From assembly GCA_030430725.1 (NCBI GenBank), contig JAUIKP010000133.1:1-8097 (forward strand): a stretch of 8,097 nucleotides of DNA, read 5' to 3'. A program made the position numbers and the translations under genes. The DNA comes from Nitrospiria bacterium (GTDB taxonomy: Bacteria; Nitrospirota; Nitrospiria; Nitrospirales; UBA8639). Positions within the stretch are counted from its first letter, which is position 1; the number at the start of each line of letters is the position of its first letter. Below the pieces are notes generated by a model. That model searched no databases. It was not told the DNA's origin and was given only the letters and a program-made list of their open reading frames with translations. Positions 1-5,495 of the stretch are shown in pieces.

Positions 1-264
1 CAATTTTTTGATCGCCCGCTTAGCTTTGCCCACAGAACTTTTAATACTTTTAGCATTGATTTCTGATTCTTCCAAAGCCAACCCCACGGCTTTCGTGGTC
101 ATATCGGAGGAGGAGTTTAAGAGCGACCATTCCTCGTCTTCCAAATCACGTCGTTGTGTCGGGGTCAGATTATCCCAATGGGCAAACCGAAAATTTCCGA
201 GGCTAATGCCGAGATCACGAAATTGTTTGGATAATTCAAAAGCGTCTTCAGCGCTCAAGGGCAT
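1..264 (-). CDS. Unknown helical protein, 3' end outside window
   Basis: I do not recognise this protein. The reading frame is open from an ATG at 264-262 to the left edge, giving the first 88 residues (MPLSAEDAFELSKQF...). The start is supported by a GAGG Shine-Dalgarno seven bases upstream, and by the position only 12 bases after the stop of the lipoprotein gene, so the two are very probably cotranscribed and translationally linked. There is no signal peptide and no membrane segment. The sequence is rich in charged residues, is predicted to be mostly alpha-helical, and ends in a Lys/Arg-rich stretch (VGKAKRAIKKL) at the window edge. By context it may act with the lipoprotein, but no function can be named. 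A plus-strand frame over the same bases has no ribosome binding site or family resemblance and is taken as its shadow. Confidence 0.7.
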   Translation of the reverse strand, partial: MPLSAEDAFELSKQFRDLGISLGNFRFAHWDNLTPTQRRDLEDEEWSLLNSSSDMTTKAVGLALEESEINAKSIKSSVGKAKRAIKKL

Positions 265-276
265 GACAGTCCTCGC

Positions 277-1134
277 TTACAGATTTTTAAAGGTTTTTAG
301 TAATGACCGAAGGTCTTTGACCGAGTTCCCAACCTGGTGTAATACTTCCTTCTTTGTCAAATTCTGACGTTGATCAAAAAGGCGTTGGTGTCCTTCTGAA
401 ATACGGTCGAGGACTGTCCCGTATATTTGGACGGCTTCAGATCGTTTGTGAACCTGTGACATTCTAAGCTCTTTCCATTCGGCTAACGCGGCCTTGCCTG
501 CGGGATCCTGGGATTCCATGGTTAAAGTCATGTAATAATTCTGTATGGCGGCTTCTTCGGTTTGGAGATCTCCGCCAAATCCGTCTGACACGATGCGGTG
601 TAAGGATTCGAGTAGTTGTTGAATTGGGGCATTGGCTTGTTTGATGAGATCCTGAAGTTGATCTTGTCGCCATCGTTTTACCGCCACAGTGGTCACGATG
701 CCGGCAATTTTTTTAAATGCTTCTGCCTCTTGTGGACTTGTGGGGGTCTGAGACTCCAAAGTCGTTGAGAGTTGCGCCAGTTCTTCCGTGTTATCGACCA
801 CTTCATCAGCCGCCAGACGTCCCAGGGATTTCATGTATGTCTCAATAAGTGATTGGCGGAGGAGTAAATCCGTTTTTTGAGTGGCACGATCCTGCGCCAT
901 GGCATCAAGTTTGGCATGGCGACTTGGGGGTTGATAGCGTTTTTGCCGCTGGGGAAAATCCAGGTATTCATCAACCAGGGTCGTGTACTGAGCGGATTCT
1001 GCGGACAGATTGGCAAAATCTTGAATGGGTTTGAGATTTGTCGTGCAACCTTGCGTGAAGGCGAGCAGGACAATCGCATTGAAAATAATTGTAATGGAAC
1101 GCAAGACGGGGAGCGACGGGTAGCTTTTCATCAT
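277..1134 (-). CDS. Predicted helical lipoprotein of unknown function
   Basis: The product is 285 residues and I do not recognise its family. Residues 1-29 look like a lipoprotein signal: a Lys and an Arg near the start, a hydrophobic stretch SITIIFNAIVLLAF, then TQGC with Cys30 as the likely lipidated residue. The lipobox is imperfect (Thr at -3, Gln at -2), so plain membrane anchoring is possible. The rest is almost entirely charged, amphipathic helix without cysteines, suggesting an elongated helical or coiled-coil periplasmic protein. Two adjacent ATG codons open the gene. The AGGCAGG sequence before them fits the second one (1131) slightly better. A near-consensus sigma-70 type promoter at 1204-1232 lies about 65 bases upstream. 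The gene is followed after 12 bases by the partial gene at the left edge. Location and lipoprotein nature are inferences from the N-terminus; the role is open. Confidence 0.8.
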   Translation of the reverse strand: MMKSYPSLPVLRSITIIFNAIVLLAFTQGCTTNLKPIQDFANLSAESAQYTTLVDEYLDFPQRQKRYQPPSRHAKLDAMAQDRATQKTDLLLRQSLIETYMKSLGRLAADEVVDNTEELAQLSTTLESQTPTSPQEAEAFKKIAGIVTTVAVKRWRQDQLQDLIKQANAPIQQLLESLHRIVSDGFGGDLQTEEAAIQNYYMTLTMESQDPAGKAALAEWKELRMSQVHKRSEAVQIYGTVLDRISEGHQRLFDQRQNLTKKEVLHQVGNSVKDLRSLLKTFKNL

Positions 1135-1168
1135 CCTGCCTATCGTGGATTGATTTGGAGAAGAAGCT

Positions 1169-1218
1169 CCATAGGTAATCGGAAGATGTATGCGTTGAGG
1201 GCCACCATAGGTGATTGG
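1169..1218 (-). repeat. Pair of 14-base direct repeats at the promoter, possible operators
   Basis: On the minus strand CCAATCACCTATGG (1218-1205) and CCGATTACCTATGG (1182-1169) agree at 12 of 14 positions, 36 bases apart in the same orientation. The first covers the -10 box of the promoter at 1204-1232 and the second lies in the transcribed leader. This placement is what a repressor with two binding sites would use, but the distance is not a whole number of helical turns and no regulator gene is visible, so function is inference. Confidence 0.3.
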
Positions 1219-1232
1219 GAAAAAAGTGTCAA
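1204..1232 (-). promoter_or_regulatory. Sigma-70 type promoter of the lipoprotein operon
   Basis: On the minus strand a perfect -35 box TTGACA (1232-1227) is followed after exactly 17 bases by TATGGT (1209-1204), four of six matches to the -10 consensus. Transcription would start near 1197, giving a leader of roughly 65 bases before the lipoprotein ATG. The position in the only long gap upstream of that gene, and its orientation, support it. The -10 box lies within one copy of a repeated 14-mer (1205-1218), so the promoter may be regulated at this site. Confidence 0.6.
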
Positions 1233-1599
1233 GCGAGATCGACGTTCCTCATCAGAATGAAAATCAGATGGAAAAATGATGGCGGCATGGAAGCTGAGAT
1301 GACAATCTTACCAGGTGTCGACTCTGATGCTTTGGAAAGATGGGATCCTACATGTCATGTGAACCAGGGGCGTATGATGATGGGCAGCATTCACCTTAAT
1401 TCGCCTGTTTGCGGGGTACGCTGATAGAAGAAACTGTCTCGTACCTCATACATGGGCCTTCACCTACATATTTAGATATCCCCAGACGTCCTGAGAGGGG
1501 GAAACCTTCGTGGGAACAATATCGTGGAGGCGGTCTGAAACGGGATCACAGGTCGCTGCGTGTGCAGGTCCGTAAGACGGATGTCTCCAAGATAGGGTT

Positions 1600-2832
1600 C
1601 TATCCTGGAGAAGAAGTCAGTGTAGGGTTGTTTTTTTTGTGAATGGCATTGGCCCGCGTTTCCTGCGTGATGGCGTCCTCGGTACGACCAGTTTTTCGCA
1701 ATAGGGTGGCGTAATTTCTAAGTGCGCGTTCCATCCGAAAATGATCTTTCCCCATGGTCTGTTCCGTGAGAGTGATGGTCCGTTGAAACAAGGGCTCGGC
1801 TGTATCATATTGTCCTGTGGTGACAAACAGTAACGCTAAATTGTTGAGAGGGCCGGTCAAGCTCGAATGTTCGGGCCCTTCTGCTTGTTCAATAATGGCA
1901 ATGGCGCGTTGGATCAAGGGGATGGCTTGTTCAGGTTGGTCCTGTAGTCTGTAAATTTCTCCCAATTGATTGAGGATGATGGCTACCCGGGGGTGTTCCT
2001 TGCCAAATCCCTCTTCGCTAATAGTCAGCATGCGTTCCAACACAGGCGCTGCTTGTGGGAATTGTTTAGCCGTACTATAGAGAAGCGCGAGATTATTCAA
2101 ACTGCCAAGGAGGTGGGGATTGGTGGGGCCAATTTGCTTCTCTTTGATGGCTAAGGCCCGGAGTAATAATGCCTCTGCCTTGTCATATTGTTCCTGGGCT
2201 CGATGGAGGAGCGCGAGATTATTGAGTGGTTCAATGAGTTCAGCCGCCTCCGGTCCTTCGGTTCTTTCGCGGCTGTCAAGAACCCGCTTCAGATAGGATT
2301 CAGCCTGGGCATAGCGGGCCTGTCGAACAAAGAGTGCTGCGAGATTTTCCAGATCACGAATGACCTCAGGGTTATCAGGACCCAGCGCCTGCTCCCGAAT
2401 CGCTAAGGCTCGTTCAAAAGAGGCTTGTGCCTGGTCGAACTTCTGCTGAGTGAGATACAACGCGCCAAGATTACTTAGGCTTGCTGCTAACTCGGCTGTC
2501 CGAGGATTTGGCCCTTCCTCTTGTATGGTCACCGCTTTCAGAAGGAGGGTTTCAGCCTGTTCGGGTTCTCCTTTCGCATTGTAGAGAATCGCAAGATTGG
2601 TGATGGACTGGATGTGGCGAGGGTCCTGGCCTTCGAACTGTTCTGCCAGTTCCAGCGCAGCTTTCAGCTCCTGTTCAGCTTCCGGGAACTTTCCCTGTTC
2701 CATCATGGTCGTGCCTTGTTCGGTATGGAGTTGCCAGGGTGTTTTGTCTTCGCTGCACCCGATAATGGGAATGATGAGCAGGGCAAGGGTCAGGTGCCGC
2801 AAGAAATGTGAGGACTGAAAAGAAAAAAGCAT
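1600..2832 (-). CDS. TPR-repeat lipoprotein, kinesin-light-chain-like repeats
   Basis: The 410-residue product begins with a lipoprotein signal: an Arg-containing N-terminus, hydrophobic LTLALLIIPIIGC and Cys26 in a good lipobox (I-I-G-C). The mature part is an array of about nine tetratricopeptide repeats from residue 33 to 400. Those from about residue 78 are spaced at the 42 residues typical of kinesin-light-chain-type TPRs, with the recurring signature LNNLALLY and the linker GP-NP or G-EHP between repeats (for example LSNLGALY, LENLAALF, LNNLALLH, LNNLALLF). Such arrays bind peptides or other proteins. Here the protein would be anchored to a membrane facing the periplasm, so a scaffold role in envelope assembly is plausible but unproven; the partner is not visible. 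No strong Shine-Dalgarno lies next to the ATG (an AAGGA is about 15 bases away), yet no other in-frame start keeps the signal peptide. The promoter at 2887-2916 makes it a separate transcription unit. Confidence 0.88.
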   Translation of the reverse strand: MLFSFQSSHFLRHLTLALLIIPIIGCSEDKTPWQLHTEQGTTMMEQGKFPEAEQELKAALELAEQFEGQDPRHIQSITNLAILYNAKGEPEQAETLLLKAVTIQEEGPNPRTAELAASLSNLGALYLTQQKFDQAQASFERALAIREQALGPDNPEVIRDLENLAALFVRQARYAQAESYLKRVLDSRERTEGPEAAELIEPLNNLALLHRAQEQYDKAEALLLRALAIKEKQIGPTNPHLLGSLNNLALLYSTAKQFPQAAPVLERMLTISEEGFGKEHPRVAIILNQLGEIYRLQDQPEQAIPLIQRAIAIIEQAEGPEHSSLTGPLNNLALLFVTTGQYDTAEPLFQRTITLTEQTMGKDHFRMERALRNYATLLRKTGRTEDAITQETRANAIHKKNNPTLTSSPG

Positions 2833-2886
2833 GAGAAAGGGTGTGTCCTTTGGTTCTGAGTGAGCAAGAAGAATGGTCAGAGATGG

Positions 2887-2916
2887 ATTGTACTGAAGGA
2901 CTCAGGTTCTTGCCAA
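2887..2916 (-). promoter_or_regulatory. Sigma-70 type promoter of the TPR lipoprotein gene
   Basis: On the minus strand TTGGCA (2916-2911, five of six matches to the -35 consensus) and TACAAT (2892-2887, five of six matches to the -10 consensus) are separated by 18 bases. Transcription would start near 2880, about 48 bases before the ATG at 2832. This is the best promoter match between the radical SAM gene and the TPR gene. Confidence 0.55.
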
Positions 2917-2980
2917 ACGGGGTATTTCCGGTAGGAGTGATGAGGAAGGGGCCTCAAACGGAGAGTCTGTGTGAAAATTG

Positions 2981-3021
2981 AAATAGTATTCCTATTTAGT
3001 CCCACATGCGGGTGATCTAAA
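2981..3021. promoter_or_regulatory. Two overlapping dyads, possible operator or remnant
   Basis: The 17-base dyad AAATAG-5-CTATTT (2981-2997) overlaps a second, looser one: TTTAG (2995-2999) and CTAAA (3017-3021) enclose a near-palindrome of 12 bases (CCCACATGCGGG, 3001-3012). They lie 70-100 bases upstream of the TPR gene promoter and just outside the long repeat element. They could be a protein binding site upstream of that promoter or weak secondary structure in the radical SAM transcript. No T-tract follows on either strand, so terminator function is unlikely. Confidence 0.25.
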
Positions 3022-3038
3022 GCTATTTGAAAAAATTC

Positions 3039-3161
3039 GGGAGTATTCAAAAAAGTTCGTCCAGCAAGGCCGCAGCCCCTTGGTTTGGCGGAGCGTACGA
3101 AGGAGTACGTGATCCAGGCCAAGGGGCGAGAAGGCCGCTGGCGGCCTTTTTCAAAACTCCC
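3039..3161. repeat. Long imperfect inverted repeat, Nitrospira-like interspersed element
   Basis: About 123 bases form one extended imperfect hairpin centred near 3101. Matching arms are GGGAGT/ACTCCC (3039-3044 and 3156-3161), AAAAAG/CTTTTT, CCAGC/GCTGG (3061-3065 and 3137-3141), GCCCCTTGG/CCAAGGGGC (3075-3083 and 3119-3127) and a central CGTAC-6-GTACG (3094-3109). All share nearly the same axis. I associate this general layout, GAAAAAG next to a CCGCCAGC-type block with a central GTACG hairpin, with short interspersed repeats in Nitrospira genomes; that association is from memory. The right arm contains the radical SAM stop codon. Just outside the left arm, TTGAAAAAATTCG (3027-3039) resembles TTCAAAAAAGTTCG inside it (3046-3059), perhaps a duplication at the boundary. 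Confidence 0.75.
3050..3151. terminator. Probable bidirectional intrinsic terminator within the repeat
   Basis: The long hairpin is bordered by T-tracts in both directions: CTTTTTT on the minus strand at the end of the left arm (3055-3049) and CCTTTTT on the plus strand (3145-3151). In addition, the plus strand carries a compact GC-rich stem, AAGGCCGC with GCGGCCTT directly followed by TTT (3131-3151). On the minus strand the full hairpin would end the radical SAM transcript just after its stop codon and insulate the TPR gene. Termination itself is inferred from structure. Confidence 0.5.
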
Positions 3162-4170
3162 ACAGAGAGAGTTGTGTGGGACCCGGCCTTCGAAAAGTAG
3201 CAGGAATAGGTGTATCGGGAGCGTCCTGAAATCCATGTTTTCTAGAGGCGGTCTTGAACAGTTGCGCAATGACATCCCATGTTTTCCCCTCGCCTACATG
3301 GCGTTTAAAAAACGTTCGGTCTCCGACTTGTCCTCCTCGAACCTCTTTGAGATGGGCGAGAATTTTCTGGATTCGATCGGGAAAATGATGGGTCATCCGT
3401 TCAATAAAAACCTGTTCCACATTATCGTTGAGACGCAACAGAATATAGACAGCATGTTGGGCTCCGGCATCGCGCGCGCGCGATAATATCTGTGGAATGT
3501 CGTGTTCATTTAATCCCGGAATGACCGGGGCAATCGAGACCGCGGTTGAAATGCCGGCTTTGGACAACTGTTCTAAGGTCTCGAACCGTTTTGTAATTGA
3601 AGGGGCCTGCGGTTCAACTTTCCGTGCAGTGTCATCTGAGGCAAACGGAATACTCAAAAAGACGCGCACCCATGCGTTGTCACGCAGTTCTTGCAACACA
3701 TCAATGTCTCGCACGATGAGGGCTGATTTGGAGATGAGTCCAACCGGATTATGAAATTCTGCACAGACTTGGAGGCATGACCGGGTCAGTTTGTAGCTGG
3801 CTTCCAAGGGTTGATAGGGATCAGTATTACCGGAAAAAACAATCAATTCCCCTTGCCAGGATCGTTTGAGCAATGATTCCTGAAGTTTAGCGGGCGCATT
3901 GACCTTGACGACCAGTTTGGATTCAAAGTCCGTTCCAGATCCAAAGCCCCAGTATTCGTGGGTGGGGCGGGCATAGCAATAGGCGCAGGCATGAAAGCAC
4001 CCTCGATAGGGATTCACGCTCCATCGAAAGGGGAGGTCAGGGCTGGTGTTGTGGCTGAGGATGGTCTTCACCGTTTCCTCGTAGATGTCCGGAGTCACGG
4101 GTCCAGGTGGCTCCAGGCGCTCGCGGACTTGCAGGGAAAAGGGATTTTGGGGATTGGAGATCGGTTTCAT
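3151..4170 (-). CDS. Radical SAM protein, PA0069/Rv2578c family
   Basis: The 339-residue product has the radical SAM signature CFHACAYC (Cys58, Cys62, Cys65), which ligates the [4Fe-4S] cluster that cleaves S-adenosylmethionine. The flanking motifs SVNPYRGC and YARPTHEYWG, followed by FESKLVVK, are characteristic of the PA0069 and Rv2578c group, distant relatives of the spore photoproduct lyase SplB. Further blocks expected of the barrel are visible: FSGNTDPYQPLE, GLISKSALIVRD and SIAPVIPGLNE. The substrate of the family is not established, so none is claimed. The length is normal for the family and no key residue is missing. The ATG is fixed by an in-frame TAG nine bases upstream, but no clear Shine-Dalgarno precedes it. 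The last residues (WEF) and the TGA are encoded by the arm of the inverted-repeat element. No partner gene is adjacent. Upstream lies the end of the decayed IS3 element. Confidence 0.9.
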   Translation of the reverse strand: MKPISNPQNPFSLQVRERLEPPGPVTPDIYEETVKTILSHNTSPDLPFRWSVNPYRGCFHACAYCYARPTHEYWGFGSGTDFESKLVVKVNAPAKLQESLLKRSWQGELIVFSGNTDPYQPLEASYKLTRSCLQVCAEFHNPVGLISKSALIVRDIDVLQELRDNAWVRVFLSIPFASDDTARKVEPQAPSITKRFETLEQLSKAGISTAVSIAPVIPGLNEHDIPQILSRARDAGAQHAVYILLRLNDNVEQVFIERMTHHFPDRIQKILAHLKEVRGGQVGDRTFFKRHVGEGKTWDVIAQLFKTASRKHGFQDAPDTPIPATFRRPGPTQLSLWEF

Positions 4171-4269
4171 GTCAGGCTAAAGAATACGCTTGTGGAGCCG
4201 TTGTCCAACTGAGTGTAAAAAGAATGAGGTGGCGCCTCTCCCATTGGACTCTTGACTCCATCTCTGCTG

Positions 4270-4298
4270 ATTTTACCCGGATTTTGTGGTCACGTCAT
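4270..4298 (-). promoter_or_regulatory. Candidate promoter of the radical SAM gene
   Basis: On the minus strand ATGACG (4298-4293, four of six matches) and TAAAAT (4275-4270, five of six) are 17 bases apart. This would give a leader of about 95 bases before the ATG at 4170. The -35 box is only 11 bases from the end of the IS3 remnant. An alternative -10 box, TATTCT just upstream of the ATG, would give an almost leaderless mRNA, in keeping with the missing Shine-Dalgarno. The choice cannot be settled from sequence. Confidence 0.35.
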
Positions 4299-4308
4299 TA
4301 AGTATGGA

Positions 4309-4330
4309 TGGACTTGCTTCGTTTCCGGAG
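4309..4330 (+). repeat. IS3 terminal inverted repeat, transposase 3' end
   Basis: Read inward, this 22-base end matches the other end (5385-5364) at 16 of 22 positions, including the first seven, TGGACTT, and the final GGAG. IS3-family elements typically have imperfect terminal repeats of 20-40 bases. Confidence 0.65.
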
Positions 4331-5199
4331 GCACTCAACCTTGTATAGCCATCTGCTATTTATACGTTGCTGGGCGATTCTTTCCCATGGGCTGATGGCA
4401 TCTGCCCCGAGATAAAACACCTCAATATCATGGAAGATTTCTGCTCGCGCGGCTTCACGGATTTTGAAGATGTGGCGACGTCTTTCCTCCTTCTTCAGGC
4501 TGCCGAAGAAGGATTCGACCACCGCGGGATTAGAACCATTCCCTCTACAACTCATGCTTGGCAGCCACCCATACGTCTGCCAGAACCGATTCCATTCATC
4601 GCTGCTGACCTGTGCCCACTGATCCGAGTGGATGATGACATGGTGCTCGGGGTTGCGTCGCCAAATGGCCATCCGAAAGGTGTCCAGTGCGATCTCTTTG
4701 GGCTAGGTGGGTGTCATCGATCAACCAATGATCCGGCGGGAATAGGGATCTCTCCCCACCGCCAGGTACAGCCAGCCTTCGTCGATACGAATAGAGGTCA
4801 TGTCGGTCACCCAGGCCCAATCGGGTCTGTCCATCGCAAACGGTTGCCACAATCGATTTGGGGCCGCCACCGCCGGCTTAGTGTACCGGCCGCCTGGCTG
4901 CTTGGAGTTGTGCTGGGCGCGGATCGTGTGGCGCTCCAGGAGCCTGGTCATGCGATTGTTGCCCGCGCGCTCACCGACCTCAGGTCTATCGACGAGAAGG
5001 CGAGGGGCATCTTAGGTGCGGCCCCTGGCCGCATGCGACCCGCGGATCAGACCCAATAGGCGGGCATCGTCTTGCGACCGCTGGGACGGGGACGTTCCAC
5101 CCACGCATAATATCCACGGCACGAGACCCCTAACACGCGACACATCGTCTGCACCGCCTATCGGTCATGAAGCTGTAAGATAAACGCGTCCCTCCCTCC
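4309..5199 (-). pseudogene. Remnant of IS3 orfB transposase (DDE)
   Basis: Translation on the minus strand gives a recognisable OrfB broken in many places. The piece MCRVLGVSCRGYYAWVERP follows a TAG at 5160-5158. A frameshift near 5071-5074 leads into DDARLLGLIRGSHA, a TAA (5014-5012), and APRLLVDRPEVGERAGNN. The longest intact piece (4951-4724) has WVTDMTSIRIDEGWLYLAV. Then TGA (4723-4721) replaces a conserved Trp after RRIIG, and TAG follows at 4705-4703. The last piece (4672 onward) has HSDQWAQVSSDEWNRF and ESFFGSLKKE. The catalytic triad is still present: Asp at 4804-4802, Asp at 4624-4622 and Glu at 4516-4514, the last two 35 residues apart as usual for IS3. Near the end, FYLGADAISPWE lacks the expected N..RRHS block, an in-frame deletion of roughly eight or nine codons. 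Confidence 0.85.
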
Positions 5200-5324
5200 G
5201 GGTTTTTTGCAGGGGTAGGCTTTCACCCACTTCTACATACTTTGTACTGAAATCCTCAATCGCTTCTCCACATGACCGACCGCGTACCCCCGTTCGATAT
5301 CTTGCCTGATCGCCCCTTCCTCAT
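5200..5324 (-). pseudogene. Remnant of IS3 orfA (helix-turn-helix protein)
   Basis: A likely original start is the ATG at 5324-5322 (reading MRK), preceded by a GGGAG Shine-Dalgarno. After an early frameshift the frame reads IRQDIERGYAVGHVEKRLRI, then SVQSM, a TAG stop at 5235-5233 where family members have an aromatic residue, and KWVKAY. This is the helix-turn-helix DNA-binding part of an IS3-family OrfA. The following leucine-zipper region, about 40 residues in intact relatives, appears to be missing: the sequence passes within a few codons into what looks like the start of OrfB. The OrfA-OrfB programmed frameshift region seems to have been lost with it. Confidence 0.65.
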
Positions 5325-5363
5325 ACCGTATCTCCCATACTTTAAAGAAAAGTTCAGGAGTTT

Positions 5364-5385
5364 CTCCTGATTCGGGGGAAGTCCA
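5364..5385 (-). repeat. IS3 terminal inverted repeat, orfA end
   Basis: This is the partner of the repeat at 4309-4330, starting TGGACTT on the minus strand at 5385. It lies about 40 bases upstream of the orfA remnant's likely start, as expected for the promoter-proximal end of an IS3 element. Confidence 0.65.
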
Positions 5386-5495
5386 GTTTGGGAATCAAGT
5401 GGAAAAGCCAACCTATTATCTCGTAAACTAGCTTTATTCATCACCAATCATGGGCTTCAACCCCCACCCTCGCCAGGAATTTTTGGAAGGTTTGG

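Larger units (their letters stand above)
1135..1599. other. 465-base intergenic region without a convincing gene
   Basis: This gap separates two minus-strand genes, the TPR lipoprotein and the unknown lipoprotein. Its right-hand third (1135-1232) carries the promoter and the repeated 14-mer described separately. In the rest I found short open frames on the plus strand (1215-1424 and 1409-1642) without good ribosome binding sites or any recognisable motif, and I do not call them genes. No strong intrinsic terminator follows the TPR gene. A small hairpin, GATAG with four loop bases and CTATC at 1591-1604, overlaps its stop codon but lacks a T-tract. Confidence 0.5.
2833..3150. other. Intergenic region: promoter, dyads and interspersed repeat
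   Basis: This 318-base gap between the radical SAM gene and the TPR gene holds no gene that I can support. From left to right it contains the TPR gene promoter (2887-2916), two overlapping dyads (2981-2997 and 2995-3021) and most of the long inverted-repeat element (3039-3161). Open frames that cross it on either strand run through the repeat or are antisense to the radical SAM gene. Confidence 0.6.
4309..5385 (-). mobile_element. Decayed IS3-family insertion sequence
   Basis: The element is delimited by imperfect terminal inverted repeats that begin TGGACTT at both ends and contains orfA and orfB remnants of an IS3-family transposase on the minus strand. At 1077 bases it is somewhat shorter than the 1.2 kb or so common in this family, consistent with internal deletions seen in the coding part. 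The bases flanking the ends do not form a matching 3- or 4-base target duplication, so the insertion is old or the outermost bases have changed. A perfect hairpin TCAGGAG-TTT-CTCCTGA (5354-5370) lies just inside the orfA end. The element now separates the radical SAM gene from the exosortase gene and is almost certainly unable to move by itself. Confidence 0.85.

Noticed and set aside
1591..1604. Small hairpin at the end of the TPR gene as an intrinsic terminator
   Set aside because: The stem has only five base pairs, overlaps the stop codon and is not followed by a T-tract in the minus direction.
1215..1642. Two short plus-strand open frames in the intergenic gap
   Set aside because: They have no ribosome binding site, no recognisable motif and odd composition, and the second runs into the 3' end of the TPR gene on the opposite strand.
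3085..3486. A 133-residue plus-strand open frame
   Set aside because: It begins in the inverted-repeat element and continues antisense to the radical SAM gene.
4367..5059. A 230-residue plus-strand open frame
   Set aside because: It is antisense to the decayed IS3 transposase, whose motifs and catalytic residues are clear on the minus strand; the frame shows no family features or ribosome binding site.
5203..5208. An A6 run in the IS3 remnant as a programmed frameshift site
   Set aside because: The surrounding codons do not match the usual orfA end, and the two remnants are already in the same frame around it because the zipper segment is deleted; it appears to be chance.
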